This document shows positions 16,608-23,819 of a stretch of 51,211 bases of DNA, in pieces. Both the position numbers and the translations under genes were made by a program. Position 1 is the stretch's first letter, and every line of letters starts with the position of its first letter. The notes beneath the pieces are model-generated. The model had not been told where the DNA came from. It saw only the letters and a list, made by a program, of their open reading frames with translations, and did not search any database. The DNA is taken from positions 1-51,211 of the forward strand of contig CAYYAQ010000018.1 in NCBI GenBank assembly GCA_964469555.1. The letters are read 5' to 3'. The DNA comes from CAYYAQ01 sp964469555. Lineage in GTDB: Bacteria; Planctomycetota; UBA1135; UBA2386.

Positions 16608-17582
16608 CTACCAGGTGAAGGTGTTGTGGATGCCCTTGAGGACGCGGCGCACGTCGGGCATGTAGAGGTTTTCGAGGGTGTAGGGGAACGGGGTGTCGAA
16701 GCCGGCGACGCGGACGATCGGGCCTTCCATGTATTCCATCGCGCGCTCGGCGACGATGGCCGCGATCTCTGAGCCGTAGCCGCAGGTCTTCGGTGCCTCG
16801 TAGACGACGACGCAACGACCGGTCTTCTTGACCGACTCGAGGATGATCGATTCGTCGAGCGGGACGAGCGTGCGCGGGTCGACGATCTCGATGCTCTTGC
16901 CGAGCTTCTCGGCCTCATCGGCGGCCTTCTCGCACACGCCGACCATCGAGCCGTACGCGACGACCGTGCAGTCGGTGCCTTCGCGGACGATGCGGCCCTT
17001 GCTCAGCGGGACGACGTGTTCACCTTCCGGCACCTCGCCCTTCGACGTGCGGTAGCTGCGCTTTGGTTCGAGGAACATCACAGGGTCCTCGTCGCGAATG
17101 GAAGAGACGAGGAGTCCCTTCGCGTCGGCGGGCGTGGAAGGGATGACGACCTTCAGTCCTGGCGTGTGACAGAAGTAGGCCTCGCTCGACTGGCTGTGAT
17201 AGTGGCCACCGCGGATACCGCCGCCGTAGGGCGAGCGGATCACCATCGGGCAGGTGTACTCCCCGCCCGAGCGGTAGCGCATCTTCGCAGCTTCCGACAC
17301 GATCTGGTCGAACGCCGGGTAGATGAAGTCGAGGAACTGGATCTCCGCGATGGGTCGCAGGCCGTAGAGTGCCATGCCGATGCCGGTGCCGATGATGCCG
17401 CACTCCGACAGCGGCGTGTCGAAGCACCGGTCCCCGCCGAACTCGTCCTGAATGCCGGCCGTCGTGCCGAACACGCCGCCCTTCTTTCCGACGTCTTCGC
17501 CGAAGACGACGACGCGGTCGTCACTGCGCATTTCGGTCGCCATCGCGTCCGTGATCGCGCCGAGCAAGGTCATCTCTGCCAT
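16608..17582 (-). CDS. 2-oxo acid dehydrogenase E1 beta subunit
   Basis: The protein has 324 residues, the usual length. The ATG at 17582 (MAEMTLLGAITDAM) opens directly on the pyrimidine-binding domain. Features include GEDVGKKGGVFG (28-39), TPLSECGIIG with the catalytic Glu60, the GGHYHSQSSEAYF segment that holds the active-site histidine, and the C-terminal transketolase-type domain (VVAYGSMV, EIVDPRTLVPLD). With E1alpha it forms the alpha2beta2 decarboxylase. It lies 32 nt downstream of the first E1alpha and just before E2. The motifs do not firmly separate pyruvate from branched-chain substrates. Confidence 0.96.
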   Translation of the reverse strand: MAEMTLLGAITDAMATEMRSDDRVVVFGEDVGKKGGVFGTTAGIQDEFGGDRCFDTPLSECGIIGTGIGMALYGLRPIAEIQFLDFIYPAFDQIVSEAAKMRYRSGGEYTCPMVIRSPYGGGIRGGHYHSQSSEAYFCHTPGLKVVIPSTPADAKGLLVSSIRDEDPVMFLEPKRSYRTSKGEVPEGEHVVPLSKGRIVREGTDCTVVAYGSMVGVCEKAADEAEKLGKSIEIVDPRTLVPLDESIILESVKKTGRCVVVYEAPKTCGYGSEIAAIVAERAMEYMEGPIVRVAGFDTPFPYTLENLYMPDVRRVLKGIHNTFTW

Positions 17583-17614
17583 GGGTCTTCCTGTTTCGTT
17601 GTGTCGTGTGTGGA

Positions 17615-18721
17615 TCAGAGCGGGAACTCGCCGAGTTCCTCGGCTGCCGGCCCTTCCAGGCTCAGCAACTCTTCCTGCTGCGCGGTGAGTTGCTGCGTTC
17701 TGTTCATGTAGACGCCTTCGAACATGCTCTCGATCGAGGGCTTCGGGGCAGCCTCCGCGCGCTTGATCGCGGCGTTCAGCTCGTTCTTGTACGTCTCTTC
17801 GATCTCGGTCTGCCACTCCTTCGTCCAGAGCTTGCGGCGCTTGAGATACTGTTGGAATCGCTGGATCGGGTCGCGCTGCTTCCAGAGTTCGTACTCTTCC
17901 TGGTCGCGGTAGCGGCTGGCGTCGTCCGACGAGGAGTGGGACGCCATGCGATAGGTCACGGTCTCCACCATCGTCGGGCCTTCGCCCTTGCGCGCCCGGT
18001 CGACCGCTTCCATGCACACGCGGTAGACGGCGAGGATGTCGTTGCCGTCGACGCGAACGCCGGGCATGCCGTAGGCGACGGCTTTCTGGGCCATCGTTTC
18101 GCTGCCCGTCTGACGGTGCGAGGGCACCGAGATCGCCCACTGGTTGTTCTCGCAGATGAACACGCACGGCGCCTTGGTGACGGCGGCGAAGTTCAGCCCG
18201 GCGTGGAAGTCGTTCGAGCTCGTCCCGCCGTCTCCGAAGTAGGTCATGAAGACCGTGTCATCCTTGCGGATCTTCGCGGCCATCGCGGCGCCTGCGGCGT
18301 GGGAGATCTGCGTGCCGATCGGAGAGCTGATGGACACGAAGTTGATGCAGCGGAGCGAGTAGTGCACCGGCATCTGGCGGCCCTTCGAAGGATCGCCTTC
18401 GTGGCCGAACCACTCGCAGACGATCTGGTCGATTGGCGCCCCGCGCAGGATCGGGATGCCGGGTTGGCGATAGGCTGGGAACAGCCAGTCGCTGTCGAGG
18501 AGCGCCGCGGCGCTGCCGACGTGGCTCGCTTCCTGCCCGAGGGCTTGAAGGTAGAACCCGATGCGACCCTGGCGTTGCAGGGCGAGGCCGCGCTCGTCCA
18601 TGATGCGCGCCTTTACCATGGTCTCGTAGAGTTCCTTGAGTTGGTCGTCGGAGAGGTTGGGATCCTTGCCCTTCGCGACCTTGCCATCGGTTTCGATGAT
18701 CGTCAGGACTTCTGATGTCAT
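17615..18721 (-). CDS. 2-oxo acid dehydrogenase E1 alpha subunit
   Basis: The protein has 368 residues. The thiamine diphosphate motif runs from GDGGTSSNDFH (163-173) to NN at 192-193. The ASHSSSDDASRYRD loop resembles branched-chain 2-oxo acid dehydrogenase more than the HSMSDP form of many pyruvate dehydrogenases, so a branched-chain or broad substrate is slightly favoured. The start overlaps the lipA stop by 4 nt (ATGA), so E1 synthesis is coupled to lipoyl synthase. E1beta follows after 32 nt. The protein is clearly paralogous to the E1alpha at 14104-15270 (shared GTQISHAAGAA, FAAVTKAPCV, ENNQWAIS-type and GMPGVRVDGND segments), so the pair arose by duplication. Confidence 0.95.
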   Translation of the reverse strand: MTSEVLTIIETDGKVAKGKDPNLSDDQLKELYETMVKARIMDERGLALQRQGRIGFYLQALGQEASHVGSAAALLDSDWLFPAYRQPGIPILRGAPIDQIVCEWFGHEGDPSKGRQMPVHYSLRCINFVSISSPIGTQISHAAGAAMAAKIRKDDTVFMTYFGDGGTSSNDFHAGLNFAAVTKAPCVFICENNQWAISVPSHRQTGSETMAQKAVAYGMPGVRVDGNDILAVYRVCMEAVDRARKGEGPTMVETVTYRMASHSSSDDASRYRDQEEYELWKQRDPIQRFQQYLKRRKLWTKEWQTEIEETYKNELNAAIKRAEAAPKPSIESMFEGVYMNRTQQLTAQQEELLSLEGPAAEELGEFPL

Positions 18722-19659
18722 GGCGTTTGCTCTCCCGCTTCTGCTGTTTCGATCGACGCCTCGCGCCGCTTCCGCAGCATGCCTTCGATGTAGTATTCCG
18801 CGGCCTTGTAGGAGGACCGCACCAGGGGACCGGAGGCCACGTAGAGGAAGCCTTTCCGGGTCGCCCGCTGTTCGTAGGCCTGGAATCGCGCCGGGGTGAC
18901 GTGCTCCTTCACCGGGAGGTGCAGCATCGTGGGGCGCAGGTACTGGCCGAGGGTCATGACGTCCACGCTGTTTACGCGGAGGTCGTCCATCACCTGGTCG
19001 ACTTCGCGGTCGCTCTCGCCGAGACCGAGCATGATCGACGACTTGGTCATGACGTCGGGCTGGATCTCCTTGGCGGTGGCCAGGACGGCGAGGGTCAGGG
19101 CGTAGTCGCAGCGCTGGTCCCGGACGCGCTTGGTCAGGCGTTCGACCGTCTCGATGTTGTGGGCGAAGACGTCGGGACCACCAGAGAGAACCGTGGCGAT
19201 CTGTTGCCGGTCCCCACGGAAGTCGCCGGTGAGCGCCTCGACGAGCATGTCCGGACGTAGCTTCTTGATCGCCCGAATGGTGTCGGCCACGTGCTGCGCG
19301 CCGCCGTCCGGCAGGTCATCCCGATCGACCATGGTCAGGACCACGTACGTCAGACCCATCGCCACCGCGGCTTGGGCGACCTTCTCTGGTTCGCCCCGGT
19401 CGACGGGGGCCCCGGTCGATCGGGTCTTCACCGAGCAGAACCGGCAGCCCCGGGTGCAGGTGTCGCCGAGCACCATGAACGTCGCCGTGCCGCCGTGCCA
19501 GCACTCGCCCATGTTCGGGCAGCGGGCCTCCTCGCAGACCGTGTGCAGGTCGCGGGACTTGAGGATGCCGCGCAGCCGGTCGACCTCTGGGCCCTGAGGG
19601 ATCGGGACCTTGAGCCAGCGGGGCTTGGCCTGCGGGGTGATCCGGTCGGTGGGGGTCAT
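18718..19659 (-). CDS. lipA: Lipoyl synthase
   Basis: The protein has 313 residues from the ATG at 19659. A longer in-frame start upstream adds 75 residues that run through the TetR promoter region and do not fit the family. Both iron-sulfur sites are complete: the auxiliary cluster motif CEEARCPNMGEC (Cys42, 47, 53) and the radical SAM motif CTRGCRFC (Cys68, 72, 75). The C-terminal RSSYKA provides the conserved serine ligand. The enzyme inserts two sulfurs into octanoyl groups on E2. It is the first gene of the dehydrogenase operon. No octanoyltransferase (LipB) or ligase is in the window, so the octanoyl group must come from elsewhere. Confidence 0.97.
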   Translation of the reverse strand: MTPTDRITPQAKPRWLKVPIPQGPEVDRLRGILKSRDLHTVCEEARCPNMGECWHGGTATFMVLGDTCTRGCRFCSVKTRSTGAPVDRGEPEKVAQAAVAMGLTYVVLTMVDRDDLPDGGAQHVADTIRAIKKLRPDMLVEALTGDFRGDRQQIATVLSGGPDVFAHNIETVERLTKRVRDQRCDYALTLAVLATAKEIQPDVMTKSSIMLGLGESDREVDQVMDDLRVNSVDVMTLGQYLRPTMLHLPVKEHVTPARFQAYEQRATRKGFLYVASGPLVRSSYKAAEYYIEGMLRKRREASIETAEAGEQTP

Positions 19660-19716
19660 GGATGCGGGGGGAGGATAGAGCGGGATATCGGGTGGATAAA
19701 GGGGTTTGTCTGTGAC

Positions 19717-19756
19717 ATACTCATAGGAATCTAACCGTTTGCATACGCACGAGTAT
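19717..19756. promoter_or_regulatory. Candidate operator between lipA and the TetR-family gene
   Basis: The 100-nt divergent gap holds an inverted repeat, ATACTC at 19717-19722 and GAGTAT at 19751-19756. Weak pairing continues inwards: GACATACTCATAG on one arm, and GATACTCGTGCGTATG when the other arm is read on the opposite strand. A TetR protein encoded next door could bind here and control both directions. The half-site spacing is wider than typical for TetR operators, so this is tentative. Confidence 0.3.
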
Positions 19757-19759
19757 CTT

Positions 19760-20431
19760 ATGCCGAAACCCAAGGACGAAGGGCTGCGCCAGAGGCTGAT
19801 CGACGGCGCCGGGCCGGTGTTCGCCGCCGTGGGGTTCGCCGCCGCGAGCATGACCGGGATCGGCGAGCGGGTCGGGGTGACCAAGGGCGGGGTCTACTTC
19901 CACTTCCGCACCAAGGAGGACCTGTTCTTCGCGGTGATCGAGCACTGGCGCGATGCCCACCGGGCCCTTCTGGCGGTGGGGGCAGCCAGGGGCGGCGACG
20001 GGCAGCCTATCCTCCGCGATTTCCTCGTCGGCTACCTTCGCTTCCACTTCGAGCGTCCGGAGGTGTTCGGCCTCTTGCGGGTGCTGGCGTCGGAGATGAA
20101 GGGTCGCTTCACCACGCAGATCCGGGAGGACCATCAGGCCACGCTGCGGGCGGTTCGGGCGCGGATCCGGGAGCTGCTGATGCAGGGGATCCACGACGGC
20201 CGGCTGTTCACGACGGATCCCGCGCTGGCCACGTTTGTCCTGGCGGCGGCTTTGGAGGGGGTGCTCAGTCTGGTGAGCAGCACGCCTCGGGATGCGGAGC
20301 CCTTCAGCCACCCCGAGAGCATCGTGGACTTCCTGCTGGCGCCGTACGAGACCGCCGGGGTGGACGCCGAGGAGCGGGTGGCGGAGGAGCCGATCGTGCG
20401 GGACGGTATCGACTTCCTTCCCCCCGTCTGA
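19760..20431 (+). CDS. TetR/AcrR-family transcriptional regulator
   Basis: The protein has 223 residues. I chose the ATG at 19760 (MPKPKDEGLRQRLI) over an in-frame TTG seven codons earlier. The N-terminal helix-turn-helix is clear: LIDGAGPVFAAVGF, then MTGIGERVGVTKGGVYFHFRTKEDLF, about residues 13-58. The remaining ~160 residues form the usual helical ligand-binding and dimer domain, with little sequence signal. It is divergent from the lipA/dehydrogenase operon with a 100-nt gap, the normal arrangement for a local repressor. The ligand could be an acyl or 2-oxo acid derivative, but that is inference. The GT2 downstream at 20516 may be read from the same promoter. Confidence 0.92.
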   Translation: MPKPKDEGLRQRLIDGAGPVFAAVGFAAASMTGIGERVGVTKGGVYFHFRTKEDLFFAVIEHWRDAHRALLAVGAARGGDGQPILRDFLVGYLRFHFERPEVFGLLRVLASEMKGRFTTQIREDHQATLRAVRARIRELLMQGIHDGRLFTTDPALATFVLAAALEGVLSLVSSTPRDAEPFSHPESIVDFLLAPYETAGVDAEERVAEEPIVRDGIDFLPPV

Positions 20432-20515
20432 CCCAGTGTCCATGAATCACGGTTGTTGGCGGGGTAGGATTGCCCAGGGGTCTTCCCCATTCCGCCGCCG
20501 ATCGACCGCCATCCC

Positions 20516-21322
20516 GTGTCCGAGCAGACCGAGACCACCACCGAATCACCGACTGCGTCACCATCCGGAGATGCTGAGGAGCAGGGCGTGGAGTCGTCCA
20601 AGGACCCCGCGGCACCGGTGGATGGCACCGAGGAACCGTTGCTGTCCGTCATCATGCCGGCGTACAACGAGATCGAGACGCTGGCGTCGGTCGTCCAACG
20701 GGTGCTCAAGGTCGGCTTGCGGGTAGAGATCATCATGATCGACGATGGCTCGACCGACGGGACCCGCGAGCTCATGGACGAGCTGGTCGTCAAGTATGGA
20801 ATCAAGGCTGTCAAGCACGAGAAGAACAGGGGCAAGGGCGCGGCTCTGCAGACCGGATTCCAGCACGCGACCGGTGACCTAGTCATCGTGCAGGACGCGG
20901 ACCTCGAGTACGACCCGGATGACTACCACCTGATCCTGCGCCCGTTCCTGGAACAGAATGCCGACGTGGTCTACGGATCGCGGTACCTGGTCGGGCGCTA
21001 CACGCGAGTGCACCCCTACTACCACTACATGGGCAACTGCTTCCTGACTTTCATCAGCAACGTCTTCACCGGGCTGAAGCTGACGGATATGGAGACGTGC
21101 TACAAGTGCTTCAAGCGCGAAGTGGTGCAGGACCTCAAGATTACGTCGAAGCGATTCACCGTCGAACCGGAGATCACCGCGCGCATCGCGAAGAAGCGAC
21201 TGAAGATCTTCGAAGTGCCGATCAGCTACCTCGGGCGCGACTACTCGGACGGCAAGAAGATCGGATGGAAGGACGGCGTCGCCGCGATCTACTCGATCAT
21301 CAAGTTCAGGTTCTGGGGCTGA
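20516..21322 (+). CDS. Family 2 glycosyltransferase (DPM1-like)
   Basis: The protein has 268 residues from a GTG at 20516. The first ~40 residues are acidic, Thr/Ser/Glu-rich and probably disordered (TETTTESPTASPSGDAEE). The GT-A fold starts at LLSVIMPAYNE and shows MIDDGSTDGT and VQDADLEYDP (DxD). Then come VYGSRYLVG, the DMETCYKCFKREV acceptor loop and a short C-terminal tail without membrane helices. Such enzymes transfer a sugar to polyprenyl phosphate. It lies 84 nt after the TetR gene and converges on the sugar-1-phosphate transferase at 21534. The 211 nt between them (21323-21533) hold no gene I can support. Confidence 0.88.
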   Translation: MSEQTETTTESPTASPSGDAEEQGVESSKDPAAPVDGTEEPLLSVIMPAYNEIETLASVVQRVLKVGLRVEIIMIDDGSTDGTRELMDELVVKYGIKAVKHEKNRGKGAALQTGFQHATGDLVIVQDADLEYDPDDYHLILRPFLEQNADVVYGSRYLVGRYTRVHPYYHYMGNCFLTFISNVFTGLKLTDMETCYKCFKREVVQDLKITSKRFTVEPEITARIAKKRLKIFEVPISYLGRDYSDGKKIGWKDGVAAIYSIIKFRFWG

Positions 21323-21533
21323 GCCCGAAGTCGACGGGTATCGTCGCCGCGGTCGCATGAGCGACCTGCCGCCGAACCGCTTGCCCGTTCTCCTTCGCAC
21401 TCGAGCACTGATCCGACATCGCGCTCGCGCAGTACGCTGTCGAGCACACGAGCGAGATCCGACCGGTGCTGGTGCTAGAGTTCGACGAGGACGAGTAGCC
21501 GGCCAACGCGACCCGCGCGTTCACAAGGTCGAG

Positions 21534-22742
21534 CTAATTCTGGAGCGTCTTCTCTCGCGGCGTCGCCTTCGGGTTCGCTGGCTCGGGTGAATTCGGTGGC
21601 TCGAAGCGGGGGATCACCATCCGCGGAGTTTCCGGCGCAGCCTCTCGCGGTTTCAGACCCGCGAGCACAAACAGTGCGATCACACCGACCAGTAGTGGAG
21701 CGAGCGCCGCCGACCAGTGCACCATGCCGGACGGCACTAGCAACAGGGTCGTGACGCCGATGATCGCGGTTACCACGTGGAGGATAAAGGACACCCTGTG
21801 GTGTGAGAGGCCACGCGCCAGTAGTCGATGGTGAATGTGTCCCGTGTCGGCGACTGCGGTCGCCCGGATTGCGGAGAGGATCGATGTGATCTTGTCGCTC
21901 GCCCGTGCCGCGCAGAATCGTCGGATGAATGACTGGATCGCTTCGAGGAAGGGCACCGCCAGAACGACGAGCGTGCCGAGGAGTATCCACGCGGTGGCGC
22001 TCTTCGAGGTTCCCGCAGCCGAGGTCGCCGCCAGCATGAAGCCGAGCAACAATGATCCGGAGTCGCCGAGGAAGATGCTCGCCGGTTGTCGGTTGTGCAC
22101 GAGGAATCCGCCCGCCGCGCCGCATGTAGCACCGAACAACACGGCGGTCATCGGATCGCCCGTCGCCAGCGCGCAGAGAGCCATCGTGCACGCAGCGATG
22201 GTGACGACGCCGGTGGCCGCGCCGTCTACGCCGTCGATCAGGTTGACGGCGTTCGAACAAGCGACGACCCAGGCGATCGTCGCGGGAAGGGCAAGCCAGC
22301 CGAGTTGGATCGCGCCGAGCCCCGGTACGTGCACGATCTCGATGCTGATGCCCGTCAGTGTCAGCAGGCCGCCTGCCAACGCCAGGCCGCTGAGCTTCGC
22401 CACGGGGGACAGCGACCGTAGGTCGTCGAGGGCGCCGAGAAAGCACACGCCCGCGCCGATTGCCAGCACCGACCACACCTTATCCCAACTCCCGCCCAGG
22501 ACGCCGATGCCGAGGACCGCTCCGCCCAGAATGCCCGCGAGTACGCCGATTCCCCCGAGCCGCGCCGTGGGTTGGATGTGTACCCGTCTCGGTCCTGGCT
22601 CGTCGACGACCCGCAGCCAGAACGCGAAGTGCCGGACCGTGGGCGTGATGAAGATCGAGAGGAATGCCGCGGCGACGACGGCGATGACGCACGCCGTTCC
22701 ATCCACGCCGATGACATCCATGATCTTCCGAAGGGTTGGCAT
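21534..22742 (-). CDS. Polyprenyl-phosphate sugar-1-phosphate transferase (WecA/TagO/MraY family)
   Basis: The protein has 402 residues and about eleven membrane helices. It transfers a HexNAc-1-phosphate from a UDP-sugar to undecaprenyl phosphate, the first step of repeat-unit assembly. Family motifs on the cytoplasmic loops are GALDDLRSL, CSNAVNLIDGVDGAA, FLGDSGSLLLGF and DTGHIHHRLLARG. The last ~45 residues form a Pro-rich soluble tail. It is the third gene of the minus-strand export operon, starting 15 nt after the export lipoprotein. It most likely initiates the polysaccharide of the adjoining locus. The precise sugar (GlcNAc, GalNAc, QuiNAc or other) cannot be told. Confidence 0.93.
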   Translation of the reverse strand: MPTLRKIMDVIGVDGTACVIAVVAAAFLSIFITPTVRHFAFWLRVVDEPGPRRVHIQPTARLGGIGVLAGILGGAVLGIGVLGGSWDKVWSVLAIGAGVCFLGALDDLRSLSPVAKLSGLALAGGLLTLTGISIEIVHVPGLGAIQLGWLALPATIAWVVACSNAVNLIDGVDGAATGVVTIAACTMALCALATGDPMTAVLFGATCGAAGGFLVHNRQPASIFLGDSGSLLLGFMLAATSAAGTSKSATAWILLGTLVVLAVPFLEAIQSFIRRFCAARASDKITSILSAIRATAVADTGHIHHRLLARGLSHHRVSFILHVVTAIIGVTTLLLVPSGMVHWSAALAPLLVGVIALFVLAGLKPREAAPETPRMVIPRFEPPNSPEPANPKATPREKTLQN

Positions 22743-22757
22743 GTCAGAAGCGCAGGG

Positions 22758-23819
22758 TTAGTCGAGTGTGCTTCGGTCGAGGAAGAACCCGAACTGGATG
22801 CGGAGGATCTGTGCCATCAGGGATCGTGACCACGACATCGCGGTGTGCTGCACGACGATGACGTCTCCGGGTTTGATCCGAAGGGCCGACGACCGCATCA
22901 ACCCGATACCAGAGATTCCGAACGTGGCGGGGAGGATCTCGCCGTTCGCATCCTTGCGGAACACGGTGGCATACGGCGGATTCGCGGTCATGTCGACGCC
23001 GCCTGCCGTGGCGAGCGCCTGCATCAGGTTGTACTCTGTGTCCGGTGGGTACTCGTACGCCCCCGGCTTGCTGACGAGTCCGACCACGGTGAACGTGTCC
23101 GGTTCCCATCGTTGTACTTCGATAGTCTCACCACCCTTGAGCGCGACGTTGCCCAATGGAACGTTCAACCCCTTGACCGGGAGCATCATCGCTTTCGCGC
23201 GTTCTTCGCCGGGTCGCCGGATCCGGATCACGCGTGCTCCAGCGACGTAGTTCGACTTCGTGCGTTGGATGCCGCCGGACGCGGTGAGCGCGCCGAAGAG
23301 CGAGAGTGTGTCGCTCCGCAATCGCACGATGCCCGGCTTCTCGACTGCGCCGACCACGGTGACAGCCGCGGTTCGATAGTCGACAACCTGCGCGACGATC
23401 GATGGTTCCTTCTTCAAGAACTTCGGGTACGACTCTTTCGCGATCGTAGCTTCGATCTCGACGAGTGTCTTTCCTCTCACGACTTGTTTGCCGATGACGG
23501 GAATCGTGATCGCGCCGTCTGCGTCTACTCGTGCCAGATGACCGCGCTGGATCTTGAGCCGGAACTGGTCGTCGCCGCCGCCGTCCTGATCGGAGAGGAG
23601 AGTCTTCGGTCCCTGGATAGCGAGAAGGTCGCCCGTGACCACTTTGTAGGGTCCGGGCACAGGCAATCCGGACAGTATCCGGTCGGTGTCGATTTCGGGC
23701 TGGATCGGACCAGCGCGTTCGAATCGCGCGAACTCTTCATCCGAGAGGAAGTAGTTCTCGCCGAGACTGCACGACGCTGTCGGGCAGAGGAGCACTGCTG
23801 TGACGATCAGACGATTCAT
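22758..23819 (-). CDS. Polysaccharide export lipoprotein (Wza-like, Poly_export/SLBB)
   Basis: The protein has 353 residues. The ATG at 23819 gives a lipoprotein signal MNRLIVTAVLLCPTASC with the lipid-bearing Cys at residue 17. After it come a Poly_export domain (GPYKVVTGDLLAIQG ... ITIPVIGKQVVRGKTLVEIE) and two SLBB-type repeats, near VTVVGAVEKPGIVRL and FTVVGLVSKPGAYEY, each ending in a GG motif. It forms the periplasmic and outer-membrane channel for the polymer. The start overlaps the kinase stop by 1 nt (TGATG). Its size and domain order match Wza-family proteins. A hydrophobic C-terminal segment (SLMAQILRIQFGFF) may be the outer-membrane helix. Confidence 0.93.
   Translation of the reverse strand: MNRLIVTAVLLCPTASCSLGENYFLSDEEFARFERAGPIQPEIDTDRILSGLPVPGPYKVVTGDLLAIQGPKTLLSDQDGGGDDQFRLKIQRGHLARVDADGAITIPVIGKQVVRGKTLVEIEATIAKESYPKFLKKEPSIVAQVVDYRTAAVTVVGAVEKPGIVRLRSDTLSLFGALTASGGIQRTKSNYVAGARVIRIRRPGEERAKAMMLPVKGLNVPLGNVALKGGETIEVQRWEPDTFTVVGLVSKPGAYEYPPDTEYNLMQALATAGGVDMTANPPYATVFRKDANGEILPATFGISGIGLMRSSALRIKPGDVIVVQHTAMSWSRSLMAQILRIQFGFFLDRSTLD

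Noticed and set aside
14744..16918. 724-residue minus-strand frame across E2 and the second E1alpha
   Set aside because: It is an out-of-frame reading of both genes, very rich in Arg and Ser, typical of GC-rich shadow frames.
20477..20488. GGGG-TCTT-CCCC hairpin before the GT2 at 20516
   Set aside because: A four-pair stem is too short to support a terminator or riboswitch.
21323..21533. Short plus and minus frames in the gap between two convergent genes
   Set aside because: Their translations are Arg-rich without motifs and none has a ribosome-binding site; the gap appears non-coding.
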